From Methanolobus chelungpuianus (GTDB lineage: Archaea; Halobacteriota; Methanosarcinia; Methanosarcinales; Methanosarcinaceae), in NCBI RefSeq assembly GCF_024500045.1, contig NZ_JTEO01000001.1:1-64000 (forward strand): a DNA stretch of 64,000 bases, given 5' to 3'. The notes beneath the pieces are model-generated. The model saw only the letters and a list, made by a program, of their open reading frames with translations. It had not been told where the DNA came from and made no database searches. The position numbers were made by a program, and so were the translations under genes. Below, one piece after another: positions 50,106-58,872 of this stretch. Numbering within the stretch: the stretch's first letter is position 1; the number at the start of each line of letters is the position of its first letter.

Positions 50106-51698
50106 ATGGCAGATATTACACACTGGGCGGATGTAGTTGCAGAAGAGGTCCTTGCCAGGGGCAAGAAGCACCTTGTTGCTACAGGAATAACGCCATCAGG
50201 TCATATTCATATAGGCAATATGCGCGAGGTCGTAACAGCGGATGCAGCATACAGGGCTCTTCTCGACAAAGGTACGCAGGCTGAATTCGTCTACATCGCT
50301 GATACTTACGATCCCCTCAGGAAGGTATATCCTTTCCTTGACGAAAGCTACGCAGAGCATGTGGGCAAACCCCTGTCCAATGTGCCATGTCCCTGTGGGA
50401 AGCATGCTAGTTATTCCGAACACTACCTCGAGCCTTTCCTTGGTGCCCTTAAAAGGCTGGGGATACATCCCACTGTCTACAGGGCGGATGAACTCTACAA
50501 GCAGGGAGTCTACACGGATGCTATCAAGAAGGCTCTTGTGAAAAGGGATGAGATCGCAGCCATCCTCAAGAACGTTTCAGGCAAAACCCCTGCAGAAACA
50601 TGGAATCCCTTTAACCCCATATGCAGCAACTGCGGTAAGATCAACACGACAATTGTCACATGTTTTGACCTGGATGCAGAGACAGTGGATTATAAGTGCT
50701 CCTGCGGTCACTCCGGCACTGTTCCAATGAAAGGCGGAGGCAAGCTCACATGGCGTGTGGACTGGCCTGCAAGATGGAAGGCTCTCGGAGTTACTGTGGA
50801 ACCCTACGGTAAGGACCATGCCTCCAAGGGCGGCTCCTACGATACCGGCGTGCTGATAGCAAAGGAAGTGTTCGGTTACGATGCCCCCTTCCCAATAGTC
50901 TATGAGTGGATCATGCTGGGTAACGAGGGTGCCATGTCCTCATCATCAGGTGTCGTTGTTTCCATAGCCGATATGTTAAAGGTCGTGCCTCCCGAAGTGC
51001 TCAGGTACCTGATCATCCGTACCAAGCCAGAGAAGCACATCAAGTTCGATCCGGGACAGCCCCTGCTGACCCTCGTTGACGAATTCGAGCGCCTGCATTC
51101 TATTGACAACCCCGGCTCCTACGAGAAGAGGATACTGGAACTGTCCCATGCAGTAGGCATATGCCACACGGATATCCCATTCAAGCATATGATCACGATC
51201 TACCAGGCCGCAGGCGGGGATTTCGGGAAGATCATGCGCATCGTCAAAAGGGCAGGATATGACACGAAGAACGAGAAATGCATTAAGGAGCTGGCTGACA
51301 ATGTAGGCAACTGGCTTGAGATGTATGCGCCTGCGTTTGCAAAGTTCAGCGTGAAAGATGAGCTTCCGGTACAGGCAGCCAGCCTTTCCGAGCTACAGAG
51401 GGCTTTCCTGGCATCTTTCTCAAAGATGATTTCCCTGCAGGCTGAATTGAGCGGGGAGGACTATCACAACCTTGTCTATTCGGCAAAGGACCAGGATTCA
51501 GAACTGACCCGGGAAATGGCAAGCATACTGGGTATCAGTCCTGACCAGGTACAAGCGGATCCCAAGGACCTTTTCAAAGCAGTCTATACTGCAGTGCTCG
51601 GACAGCAGTCCGGTCCCAAAGCAGGCTGGTTCCTCTCTTCCCTGGAAAAGGATTTCCTGGTGGAGCGCTTCAGCGAGGCTGCAAACTATAAGCCCTGA
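50106..51698 (+). CDS. lysS: Class I lysyl-tRNA synthetase
   Basis: 530 residues from ATG 50106, with GGTGA 5 bp upstream; a GTG at 50097 overlaps this site. Class I LysRS of archaea: HIGH-type HIHIGNMRE (about residue 37), KMSKS-equivalent MSSSSG (about 280), and zinc-like CSNCGK and CSCGHSG. It charges tRNA-Lys; Methanosarcina species have in addition a class II enzyme. Nearby 214-aa methyltransferase starts 1 bp after its stop, so both are cotranscribed. No missing motif. Confidence 0.95.
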   Translation: MADITHWADVVAEEVLARGKKHLVATGITPSGHIHIGNMREVVTADAAYRALLDKGTQAEFVYIADTYDPLRKVYPFLDESYAEHVGKPLSNVPCPCGKHASYSEHYLEPFLGALKRLGIHPTVYRADELYKQGVYTDAIKKALVKRDEIAAILKNVSGKTPAETWNPFNPICSNCGKINTTIVTCFDLDAETVDYKCSCGHSGTVPMKGGGKLTWRVDWPARWKALGVTVEPYGKDHASKGGSYDTGVLIAKEVFGYDAPFPIVYEWIMLGNEGAMSSSSGVVVSIADMLKVVPPEVLRYLIIRTKPEKHIKFDPGQPLLTLVDEFERLHSIDNPGSYEKRILELSHAVGICHTDIPFKHMITIYQAAGGDFGKIMRIVKRAGYDTKNEKCIKELADNVGNWLEMYAPAFAKFSVKDELPVQAASLSELQRAFLASFSKMISLQAELSGEDYHNLVYSAKDQDSELTREMASILGISPDQVQADPKDLFKAVYTAVLGQQSGPKAGWFLSSLEKDFLVERFSEAANYKP

Positions 51699-51699
51699 T

Positions 51700-52344
51700 A
51701 TGGATACGAGATCGCACATCCTTGCCTGGGATGAGGAATACAGGCATGTGAGATGGGGAGGCCCAAGGCCTGTCTCTGCTGTTGAGAAGGAAGTCCTCCC
51801 GGGCTCCCTCGTGCTGGATGCCGGATGCGGTAACGGAAGGTACTTGCTCCCTCTCTCTAAAAAGTACGATGTCGTGGGCGCCGATGTTTCAATGAATGCA
51901 CTATCGGAGGCAAGGTCCTACCTTGCCAGAAGTGACAGGCATGCCGAGTGCATTGCTTCTACGCTCACTGCTCTCCCTTTTTCTGCCAACTCCTTTGATG
52001 CGGTAGTGTGCTATGGGGTCATGCAGCACCTGTTCGAAAGCGAGAGGACACTTGCAGCCGAAGAGATAAGAAGGGTGCTGAAACCTTCGGGAATCCTGTT
52101 CATAGAGGTGTTCGGCACCGATGATATGAGATTTGGGGGGCATGAGGTAGAGCACAACACTTTCTTAAGGAACGGTGGCATAATCTATCATTATTTTACG
52201 GAACAGGAATTGGTCTCATTGCTCGGTGGATTTGTACAGGTGGACCTTCAAAGCATAAGGACGGAAAAAACGTTCAATGGCGAGCTTCACACCCGCCACC
52301 TCATAAAGGGAAAGGCCAGCCTTCAAAAGGCAATACCAAGGTAG
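51700..52344 (+). CDS. Class I SAM-dependent methyltransferase
   Basis: 214 residues. AdoMet loop VLDAGCGNGRYLLPL (about residue 37), acidic Asp in VVGADVSMNAL, then ASTLTALPFSANSFDAVV and ending in a beta strand. It resembles tRNA U34 or ALKBH8/Trm9-type methyltransferases in overall build (Trm9-like LDAGCGNGRYL), but its target is not proven. ATG 51700 directly follows the lysS stop, suggesting translational coupling. The 3' end overlaps the convergent small membrane protein by 22 bp. Confidence 0.82.
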   Translation: MDTRSHILAWDEEYRHVRWGGPRPVSAVEKEVLPGSLVLDAGCGNGRYLLPLSKKYDVVGADVSMNALSEARSYLARSDRHAECIASTLTALPFSANSFDAVVCYGVMQHLFESERTLAAEEIRRVLKPSGILFIEVFGTDDMRFGGHEVEHNTFLRNGGIIYHYFTEQELVSLLGGFVQVDLQSIRTEKTFNGELHTRHLIKGKASLQKAIPR

Positions 52345-52577
52345 CTCAATATTATCATTAGCAGGGCACCAACGACTCCTGCGATGGCGCATACAAGAAT
52401 GACTAACCATGTGTAGGCTATTCCAAGCCCCAGCACTGCGTTTGCAATAAAGAGCACGAGAAGTCCCAGAACTGCATTTATTGCCATCTTTGTAGCAGTT
52501 TTCAGTACCTTGTACAGGATAACTGCAACTATAATCGCTATTAACAATATGAATATCTCACTCATCATAGTTACCAT
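52323..52577 (-). CDS. BofA-like small membrane protein
   Basis: 84 residues, two to three transmembrane helices at about 6-28, 33-53 and 58-80 with the pattern AVLGLLVLFIANAVLGLGIAY seen in archaeal members of the pro-sigmaK processing inhibitor (BofA) family. There is no sigma-K in archaea; function unknown. Starts possible at ATG 52577, 52568 or 52565 (the last gives MSEIFILLIAI). Convergent overlap with the methyltransferase gene. Confidence 0.7.
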   Translation of the reverse strand: MVTMMSEIFILLIAIIVAVILYKVLKTATKMAINAVLGLLVLFIANAVLGLGIAYTWLVILVCAIAGVVGALLMIILSYLGIAF

Positions 52578-52627
52578 TATTAAATTGTCTTGATTAGTAT
52601 TTAATAATTGCTAAAAAACTATGCTGC

Positions 52628-52653
52628 GAAAAAAAGAGGAGTTTTACCTCCTC
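52628..52653 (-). terminator. Hairpin plus T-run terminator of the 25-codon gene
   Basis: On the minus strand GAGGAG (52653-52648), loop GTAAAA, CTCCTC (52641-52636), then TTTTTTT (about 52635-52628). It begins 29 bp after the microgene stop codon. Perfect 6-bp stem followed by a T-run. Confidence 0.7.
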
Positions 52654-52681
52654 AAAAGAACGAAAGTTAAGGAATGTAAGA

Positions 52682-52759
52682 TTATTTCTTCTTCTGATCC
52701 TTTGCAGGGGCCTTTACTGCTCCCTTCTTGTCATCCTTCTTCTGATCCTTTGGTGCCAT
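52682..52759 (-). CDS. 25-residue lysine-rich microprotein
   Basis: 25 residues, start ATG 52759, stop TAA 52684-52682. Strong ribosome binding site GGGAGGTGAG ends 5 nt before the ATG. Composition is Lys, Asp, Gln, Ala and Pro only apart from Met, Gly and Val, with KDQKK repeated near both ends and AVKAPA in the middle; no hydrophobic part, so a soluble, probably unstructured, nucleic acid- or ribosome-binding peptide. It has a TATA box about 160 nt upstream, a leader with two hairpins and its own terminator. The length is too short for usual gene calling. It could also be a small RNA that is partly translated. Confidence 0.6.
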   Translation of the reverse strand: MAPKDQKKDDKKGAVKAPAKDQKKK

Positions 52760-52950
52760 TATATCTCACCTCCCATGGAGAGATACCCTCATTTGTTTTA
52801 AAGAATTCAAACAAGCCATACTGGTTTCTTACAGCAGTCAATACTGCATTAACCCTATAGAGCTGTTATCAGACTTCAAGAATTGATTCCATGGCTAATT
52901 AGCGCCAGTTAATCAATCTAAAGGATAATATACACACTATGTATATAAAA
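52760..52950 (-). promoter_or_regulatory. Long structured 5' leader of the microgene
   Basis: TATA box TTTTATATAC (52950-52941) predicts a start near 52920. Directly after it a nested hairpin at 52917-52882: outer arms ATTGATT/AATCAAT and inner arms TGGC/GCCA. A second perfect hairpin GCAGT-attg-ACTGC lies at 52847-52834. The leader is about 160 nt, long for this genome. The remaining gap to 53057 holds no gene. Confidence 0.5.
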
Positions 52951-53057
52951 CTACCTTTTTTAGCCTTTTTCAAGGATTCAGCTTATGATTATTGCTTAAA
53001 AACAGTTTAAAGGTACTACATGAAGTATCAATCCACATAGATAAAATAACTCTTTTT

Positions 53058-53077
53058 CCCTGGTTTCCGCACCAGGG
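53058..53077 (-). terminator. Hairpin after the DNPH1-like gene
   Basis: CCCTGG (53058-53063) and CCAGGG (53072-53077), 8-nt loop, 1 bp after the stop of the minus-strand gene. No T-run follows on the minus strand, so it may protect the mRNA end more than terminate. Confidence 0.4.
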
Positions 53078-53078
53078 A

Positions 53079-53501
53079 TCAGGCACAAAGGTGAGCCAGG
53101 AAGTCCAGGATGGCGCTTTCAAGTTCCCCTAAAGAGGAGTACTGCCTTACTGCGAGCCTTTCATTCCTGTTTCCCAGTATCATTGCAGAAACCATGGAAT
53201 GCGGGGAATGGAGACAGAGCACGGGAAGACCAAGCTGCAGAGCCCGGCAGATCTCATAGCCCACACCAGTAGATGGCGTGCTGACCTCTGCTATCACGCG
53301 TTCGCTCACTGTGAGAAATCCCATATCGCGATCATATATCTCTCGCTCGCTCATCAGTGATTCCTTTTCATCGAGCCGGGGATCAGCAACATGGAAACTC
53401 AGCACTTCGTGCCCGTGGTGCTGCAACAGTTCCAGCATGTGCAGATATGTCCCCAGCAGTCCTCTGCCGCCGCGTATCGAGACTGAAAGGAATATCTTCA
53501 T
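53079..53501 (-). CDS. DNPH1/Rcl-like nucleoside 2-deoxyribosyltransferase-family hydrolase
   Basis: 140 residues from ATG 53501 with AGGAG 5 bp upstream. N-terminal KIFLSVSIRGG matches the DNPH1 (Rcl) start that binds the phosphate, and the catalytic Glu is in EVSTPSTGVGYEI. Such enzymes cleave 2'-deoxynucleoside 5'-monophosphates, or a related N-glycosidic bond, for nucleotide pool cleaning. The ATG overlaps the TGA of the U32 peptidase gene (ATGA), so the two are translationally coupled. Their functional link is unknown. Confidence 0.88.
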   Translation of the reverse strand: MKIFLSVSIRGGRGLLGTYLHMLELLQHHGHEVLSFHVADPRLDEKESLMSEREIYDRDMGFLTVSERVIAEVSTPSTGVGYEICRALQLGLPVLCLHSPHSMVSAMILGNRNERLAVRQYSSLGELESAILDFLAHLCA

Positions 53502-55957
53502 AATACTCCTCTGTGGTAATGTCCTCTGGTAAAGTCCGTCCCGAAGTCCCGGCAATTCCGGCATCCTGCCCGGCGTTTATAGTAATATGAATCAATGGCA
53601 TCCCTGTATGCTTTCACAAGCTGCCCTGTGGCCTCAACCCCTGTCATTCTTACATCGACCCTCAATCTGGAAACACCTGCATCAACGAGCTTGGGTATAT
53701 CTTCCAGCAGGCATAGCTCCTTTGAGTTGAAGACACTCGTTCTTCCTTTACTGTTGGTGGTGACCGGGAAAGAAAATCCCCTCTCGTCCCTGAGTGAGAA
53801 CACGTTCCTGCCATTATCTGAAGCAGGTAGCGCGTCTGATCCTGCCAGGGCGGCAACCAGGCAGTGCTCGGATTCCATGACCTTCAGCCTGCCATGGACT
53901 ATGCACTCAGTGGCTGTGCCGCGACTCACCTCCTTTATCTGCTCGAAGTTCATCTCCGGGGAAAGTACAAGCATTTCAGCTCCCCTCTCACTGAGAACTG
54001 AGGCAGCCTGCCTGTTGAATATATTAAGGGAGCTGTCCGCAACGGTTCTGATCCTCCGCGCTAACGCCATCCGCAGGACACCCATATTTGCAGCGATGAC
54101 CCCTTCAAATCCTGCTTCATTGGCAGCAGCCATAGCATGTTCAAGATCGCGCATCTCCGTATCCTTTACAATAAGTGGCGTATGGAAATAAACCGGTACA
54201 TGCGCGTCTCTCGCACGCGCAACAATGTCCTGGGGGCTGATTTCTATGTTAGTGACAGATAGCTCCGGGTCATAGTAGAGGATGTCTGCACCTCCTGATA
54301 TGGCCTGCCCGAGGCTTTCCATCGTACTGAAGCTGACCGCAAGGAGTGTTTTTCCCGCGGCTGGTGCAGCGGATGCTTCTGTTATTGGGACATATGCAGG
54401 ATGGCTTTTCCTTCTGCGGCCTTCCGTCCTGAGTCTTTCCAGCCCGGCAGCGGCCTTGTTCCTGGCCTCGTTCATTTCCCGGATAGGTATGAAAAGGCCG
54501 TCTTCTCCCATATCTATATCAATGCGCCTCGCCTCAAATACGGTGTTGCCTAGCCTGTCCATCTGTTTGTGTATGTCCTCCCTGCAGGTTGATTTATTTA
54601 AGGCGTTCTCGATGATGTAATCAGATCTGGCAATGGCAGTATTGCCATCCCCATCCCTGAGTGTCACAATGAAGGGCTCACCCACGGATGCCTCTGCCTT
54701 CATGTATACAGGCACTTTCCTGCGCATGCCGGTGGTTTCAAATGAGCTCTGCAGCTCTTTCATAAATGAGCTGTCAAATGTCCTGTATATCCTCGTGCCC
54801 GTCCTCAGGGGAATATCGAAGGGTATTGAAACGAAAGAGCCTTTAGCTGCTTCCCTTACAGGCTTTCCTCCGCTGTACATGGCCTGTACAACAGTACCGG
54901 AATCCTCTTCTTCTTCAAAGCCAATGCCGTCGCTGATTCGCAGGATCCCTTGAAGTTCAAGATTAAGAGTCCTCGCTTTTCGGTCGTATCCGATGACCTT
55001 GCCTGCCGGCACTCCCCTGTTATAAGGCCTTTCCCTGCTCATGAGCTTGCCTGCGGGATTGCCTTTGAAATATCCTGCAGTGAACTCCCTGTTGAAGAGC
55101 TGAGCAAGCTGTGTGTCCTCCTCATCGGACACGAAGTATCCCTCCGGATTCTCTGCGTACCTGTCTATCAGGCGGCGGTATATCCTCACTACGCCTGCAA
55201 CATACTCAGGGCGCTTCATGCGGCCCTCTATTTTGAAGGAAGAGATGCCTGCTTCCATGAGTTCAGGGAGTATCGCGGATATGTTAAGGTCTTTGGGGCT
55301 CAGGAGGAAGCTTCCCCGGGTGTCGAGCCTCTTGGTGCCTTCCATGAGACTGTATTTTTTCCTGCAGGGCTGGGCGCAATGCCCCCGGTTACCGCTCCGG
55401 CCTCCTATCACGCTGCTCATCAGGCACTGGCCGGAATAGCAGATGCACAGGGCACCATGGATAAAAGTCTCTATCTCCATGCCTGTTTCCTGCCTTAGGG
55501 TCCTGATCTCGTCCAGCGACATCTCTCTTGCGAGCACCACCCGGCTCACTCCCATATCCTGCAGGAAGCGCACTCCTTCAGTGTTATGGATGGTCATCTG
55601 GGTGCTGGCGTGGACCGGCATTTCGGGCACGAATTCCCTTGCAAGTGACAGGAGCCCGATATCCTGGATGATAATGGCATCCGCACCTAGCTCGTCCAGG
55701 GTCTGCATCAGCTTTACAGCCGTCTCTGTCTCAGTATCCTTTATGAGGGTATTAAGGGTGACGTAAATCTTAACTCCCCGCAGGTGGGCATAATCGAGAG
55801 CCTCTCTGAATTCCTCCATGGTGAAATTGCCTGCATACGCCCTTGCACTGAAATCCTTCACTCCCAGGTAAACAGCATCAGCGCCGTTCTCAACTGCTGC
55901 AGTGAGAGATGCCATATTCCCGGCAGGGGCAAGAAGTTCGGGTTTGAGTATCGTCAT
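53498..55957 (-). CDS. U32-family peptidase with DUF3656
   Basis: 819 residues. N-terminal half: U32 core with ELLAPAGN at the start and the Cys set GALCICYSGQCLMS and GNRGHCAQPCR (about 165-195), which is the family signature and probably binds an Fe-S cluster. The middle is a DUF3656-like beta region (about 380-520). The C-terminal third, with ELLVLSPE- and VHGRLKVM-like pieces, repeats part of a U32 TIM-barrel. Related proteins act in tRNA/rRNA C5-hydroxylation (TrhP/RlhA), so peptidase activity is doubtful. ATG 55957 lacks a clear ribosome binding site. Confidence 0.9.
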   Translation of the reverse strand: MTILKPELLAPAGNMASLTAAVENGADAVYLGVKDFSARAYAGNFTMEEFREALDYAHLRGVKIYVTLNTLIKDTETETAVKLMQTLDELGADAIIIQDIGLLSLAREFVPEMPVHASTQMTIHNTEGVRFLQDMGVSRVVLAREMSLDEIRTLRQETGMEIETFIHGALCICYSGQCLMSSVIGGRSGNRGHCAQPCRKKYSLMEGTKRLDTRGSFLLSPKDLNISAILPELMEAGISSFKIEGRMKRPEYVAGVVRIYRRLIDRYAENPEGYFVSDEEDTQLAQLFNREFTAGYFKGNPAGKLMSRERPYNRGVPAGKVIGYDRKARTLNLELQGILRISDGIGFEEEEDSGTVVQAMYSGGKPVREAAKGSFVSIPFDIPLRTGTRIYRTFDSSFMKELQSSFETTGMRRKVPVYMKAEASVGEPFIVTLRDGDGNTAIARSDYIIENALNKSTCREDIHKQMDRLGNTVFEARRIDIDMGEDGLFIPIREMNEARNKAAAGLERLRTEGRRRKSHPAYVPITEASAAPAAGKTLLAVSFSTMESLGQAISGGADILYYDPELSVTNIEISPQDIVARARDAHVPVYFHTPLIVKDTEMRDLEHAMAAANEAGFEGVIAANMGVLRMALARRIRTVADSSLNIFNRQAASVLSERGAEMLVLSPEMNFEQIKEVSRGTATECIVHGRLKVMESEHCLVAALAGSDALPASDNGRNVFSLRDERGFSFPVTTNSKGRTSVFNSKELCLLEDIPKLVDAGVSRLRVDVRMTGVEATGQLVKAYRDAIDSYYYKRRAGCRNCRDFGTDFTRGHYHRGVL

Positions 55958-56029
55958 GGGTCTTGCAGTATACTCATGAAAGCTATATAAAAATGAAGAT
56001 GGAGAAGAACAGGAAAAAGATAACAGGCC

Positions 56030-56365
56030 TTAAGCCTGTTTCCTGAAAACATAGAGCCTTATAATGTAGATGCAGAGCACTATTATCACAAGGTTGTAAA
56101 CCGATTTGAACAGGGAGACATATTGCCATTCGAACCAGGTACGTATCACTTCCTGCATGGAGAAGTACAACTGGAAAGCTGCCATGAACAGCAGCAACAT
56201 TGCTATGCCGAAAACACTCCATCTGAAGTATTCCTCAGGTGTGGTTTTCTTCTTCTCTTCGTTTATGGTTTTCGCAGTATATGCTTTGTTCCTGTTCTTC
56301 TCGTTAGCAGCAGGTGTGCCAAAGACACTGTTATCCCCGCTGTCTGTCATGTTTTCTTCACTCAT
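56030..56365 (-). CDS. Small membrane protein downstream of a surface lipoprotein
   Basis: 111 residues. Hydrophilic N-terminal 45 residues rich in Asn, Glu and Lys, then two transmembrane helices at about 50-72 and 82-105. ATG 56365 has GGAGGGG upstream. It overlaps the preceding gene by 8 bp, so expression is coupled. No family recognised. Its job may be to help the surface protein encoded upstream; that is inference. Confidence 0.65.
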   Translation of the reverse strand: MSEENMTDSGDNSVFGTPAANEKNRNKAYTAKTINEEKKKTTPEEYFRWSVFGIAMLLLFMAAFQLYFSMQEVIRTWFEWQYVSLFKSVYNLVIIVLCIYIIRLYVFRKQA

Positions 56366-57329
56366 GCTTTCCCCTCCTTATAATTATCAGTGCGGATAAG
56401 ATAGCCACGATTGCCATAACAGATCCGAATCCGGGGCTTTCTTCCTCTGCTGGAATTTCATTCACCGGCATCTCGTCCTCATACGCATCCTCAATCACAA
56501 AATCGCTTGTCTGGATAGTTTTCGTCTGAACCGTCTGCTTCTTGCTGATCACTTTCTGGGGGTTCAGCTGCACATAGTCCTCTCCTGTTTTTACCAGGGT
56601 ATCCCCGTTCCATACGCTGACCTCCACCACGTAGTTGTAACCGTCAGGGACTGTGAGGCTGACTGCCCTGATGGCCGTTGCTTCAGGCTCTATCCTGCCG
56701 GTGGACGTCCACTCCTTATCTGCAATGAGCCGGGCATCTATCTCCCTTGCCTTGACAAGTACCCTGTAATCGTTAGTGGTCCTTGTCCCCTCGTTCTTCA
56801 GGTAGATATCATTCTCAATGATGACTTTCCCGGCTGTGACGTTCTTCACCATGAAGTCCATGCTGCTGATCTGGATACCAACATCCTGCAGGTCTGTGGG
56901 CATGCCGGAGAGATTACGGATAGTGATCCTTGAATCGGCTTTCTTCTGTCCGCCCTCATACAGGACCAGCACCAGCCTGTAACTGCCGTCCTTCGGAAGC
57001 ACGAGGGACTGGCTCACAGCTTTTGTGCTGCCTTTCTGAATAACGCCGACCTGCGTTTCCCGGCTCAGTTCAAGCAGTCCTGTCTGCTCGCTGAAAGCTT
57101 TAAGAAGCAGGGTCGTGTTCTCTTTGCTGTCCCCTCCTCTGTTGTCTATGTAAGCCGTTACGTTCAGTTCGGCATAGGAGCTTTTTATACTGTTGGCAGA
57201 TATCTCGATATCCGTTATCCCGTAATTACTGCTCTCTTCAAAATCCTTGAGGCATCCGCTGGAAGCAGCAACGGATGCGGTGATAAATAGAATAAGAATA
57301 AGACGTATTTCTCTATCCCTTTTTTTCAT
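56358..57329 (-). CDS. Surface protein with lipobox and PGF-CTERM tail (DUF7490-like)
   Basis: 323 residues. N-terminal signal with lipobox ASSGC, Cys at 26. The middle consists of two immunoglobulin-like beta domains (about 38-140 and 150-255; each with a NRGG or NEGT turn and STKA or TAIRA edge strand). The C-terminus has SPGFGSVMAIVAIL and a hydrophobic helix then RRGKHE, the PGF-CTERM sorting signal cut by archaeosortase ArtA. A protein with both N- and C-terminal anchor signals is unusual. GGAGGA before ATG 57329. Confidence 0.78.
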   Translation of the reverse strand: MKKRDREIRLILILFITASVAASSGCLKDFEESSNYGITDIEISANSIKSSYAELNVTAYIDNRGGDSKENTTLLLKAFSEQTGLLELSRETQVGVIQKGSTKAVSQSLVLPKDGSYRLVLVLYEGGQKKADSRITIRNLSGMPTDLQDVGIQISSMDFMVKNVTAGKVIIENDIYLKNEGTRTTNDYRVLVKAREIDARLIADKEWTSTGRIEPEATAIRAVSLTVPDGYNYVVEVSVWNGDTLVKTGEDYVQLNPQKVISKKQTVQTKTIQTSDFVIEDAYEDEMPVNEIPAEEESPGFGSVMAIVAILSALIIIRRGKHE

Positions 57330-57430
57330 GGATGTTCCTCCAATCTACAGAAGAAGGGATACTATTTAAACATTGTTAATTATTTCTGCAGCGCATCTAA
57401 TTAAGTTAATGTGCATATGACAAATTTATT

Positions 57431-57889
57431 TCAGTCCCGAAGGGCATCAAATATCTCTTCAATATCCGGCAGCGAACGGGTCTCATAGACCTTCACGAAC
57501 CTTATCTTCATGTCTTCGCCAACGACAATGCTGGCCCGCTGAGACACTCCCCTGTCCTCATCGAACATCCCGTACATCCTGGCCACCTGCCCGTGAGGCC
57601 AGAAATCCGCAAGGAAAAGTGTGTTCTCTATCCCCAGCTCCCTGGCCCAGGCCTTCTTGGAATGCACGGAATCAATGCTAATGCCAAAGGCCAATGCATT
57701 TGCTGCCTGGAATCTTTCGAAATTATCCTCAAGTAACTGCATGTGCTTTGCGCATCCCCTGGTCCAGGCCAGCGGATGAAAGGCGAGCAGTATCTTCTTA
57801 CCCTTCAGGTCGTGCAGATGCACTTCATTTAGGTTCTGGTCATACAGCGTAAAATCACTGATCACTTCTCCCGGTTTCAACTCGTTCAT
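57431..57889 (-). CDS. Peroxiredoxin, AhpE-like 1-Cys type
   Basis: 152 residues. Thioredoxin fold; the peroxidatic Cys in PLAWTRGCAKHM (about residue 46), with Trp replacing the common Phe. It is the only cysteine in the protein, so resolution must use an external thiol. Reduces hydroperoxides or peroxynitrite using an unknown electron donor. ATG 57889, upstream of the surface lipoprotein gene on the same strand but with a separate TATA box for that gene. Stand-alone antioxidant gene. Confidence 0.9.
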   Translation of the reverse strand: MNELKPGEVISDFTLYDQNLNEVHLHDLKGKKILLAFHPLAWTRGCAKHMQLLEDNFERFQAANALAFGISIDSVHSKKAWARELGIENTLFLADFWPHGQVARMYGMFDEDRGVSQRASIVVGEDMKIRFVKVYETRSLPDIEEIFDALRD

Positions 57890-58212
57890 AAATAACCCCC
57901 ATGAGATATGATTACGAATATGTAAGGCGGTCCTATAAAAGATAAACCGGTAACCAGTTTGTGAAGTTTCTCATGTGTGCCAAGTGTATTAGGAAAACTG
58001 CAAAATAGCCCGGAATATGGGCAAAAAATAAGTTCGAAGTGGCAGGGTCTGGGGCTGGCCCCAGCAAGCAGTCTTTTATGGCTTGCCTATTAACGGGGCA
58101 GCAAAATTTTAGTTTAATTTGAAGTGCCGCTTTTGTGGAATTCGCCAGCAAGTAAACGGTCGTTAACTATAATAAGGTGAACGATAGTTTACTGCATGGA
58201 GAGGACTTCTAG
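57890..58212. other. 323-bp gap with hairpins and TetR operator
   Basis: No gene is supported; a 72-codon frame on the minus strand (57933-58151) has no ribosome binding site. Contents: CTGGGGC-tg-GCCCCAG hairpin at 58049-58064, GCAAGC/GCTTGC pair at 58064-58086, and the TetR operator at 58151-58193. The base composition shifts here towards the A-rich imported genes. Confidence 0.5.
58151..58193. promoter_or_regulatory. TetR-type operator: two inverted arms, each with AAC-N4-GTT
   Basis: Arms AGTAAACGGTCGTT (58151-58164) and AACGATAGTTTACT (58180-58193), 15-bp spacer; arms match in 12 of 14 positions when inverted. Each arm also holds its own small palindrome, AACGGTCGTT and AACGATAGTT, so two dimers could bind. 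It ends 19 bp before ATG 58213 of the TetR gene, whose AGAGG ribosome binding site follows. Confidence 0.7.
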
Positions 58213-58842
58213 ATGGCCGACACAAAAGAAAACATTTTACATACTGCGCTTCGTTTGTTTGCGCGGGATGGATATGAGGCTGCTTCGGTCAGCGATATTG
58301 CCGGTGAGCTTGGAATTACAAAAGGGGCTTTATATAAGCACTATAAGAGTAAGCGGGATATATTCGACAACATTGTCGAGCGTATGTATCAGATGGATGT
58401 CGAAAGAGCGAACAAGTATGAAGTGCCGGAGGAGACATTTGATAAATCCCCATCCGCATACCGCAATACTGCTGTGGATAACATCAAGGTCTTCATGGAA
58501 GCGCAGTTTCATTTTTTGACGGAGGACGAATTTACCAGTAATTTCCGAAAAATGTTGACTTTGGAGCAATACAGAAACCCGGAAATAATGGAACTGTATC
58601 AAAAATGCCTTGTAAGCGGGCCGGTCAGCTATATGGAAGACCTATTCCGTGAAATGATGGAGCAAGGTATTTGGAGCAAAAGCAATCCAAAACAGCTTGC
58701 GCTTGAGTTTTATGCACCGTTTTATTTGTTGTTAGGCATCTCAGATACAATGCCTGACAAGAAAGAGGCCGCTAGGCTATTATCAGCGCACATTGAGCGA
58801 TTTATAGAAAAAAACTCCGCCCCACGGGAACAAAAGGAGTAA
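58213..58842 (+). CDS. TetR/AcrR-family repressor, probably imported
   Basis: 209 residues. N-terminal HTH (ILHTALRLFARDGYEAASVSDIAGELGITKGALYKHY, about 10-45) is standard AcrR type; the C-terminal ligand domain is helical with MLTLEQYRNPEIMELY. Codon use and A-rich sequence differ from neighbours, and similar regulators are common in Firmicutes, so lateral transfer is likely. ATG 58213 with AGAGG upstream. It is followed after 30 bp by a methyltransferase gene with the same composition and probably controls both via the operator at 58151-58193. Confidence 0.88.
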   Translation: MADTKENILHTALRLFARDGYEAASVSDIAGELGITKGALYKHYKSKRDIFDNIVERMYQMDVERANKYEVPEETFDKSPSAYRNTAVDNIKVFMEAQFHFLTEDEFTSNFRKMLTLEQYRNPEIMELYQKCLVSGPVSYMEDLFREMMEQGIWSKSNPKQLALEFYAPFYLLLGISDTMPDKKEAARLLSAHIERFIEKNSAPREQKE

Positions 58843-58872
58843 AGCCAAAGGTATAATTAGAAGATAAGGAGT

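Noticed and set aside
57933-58151. Minus-strand frame of 72 codons upstream of the peroxiredoxin
   Set aside because: No ribosome binding site; overlaps two hairpins; composition does not look coding.
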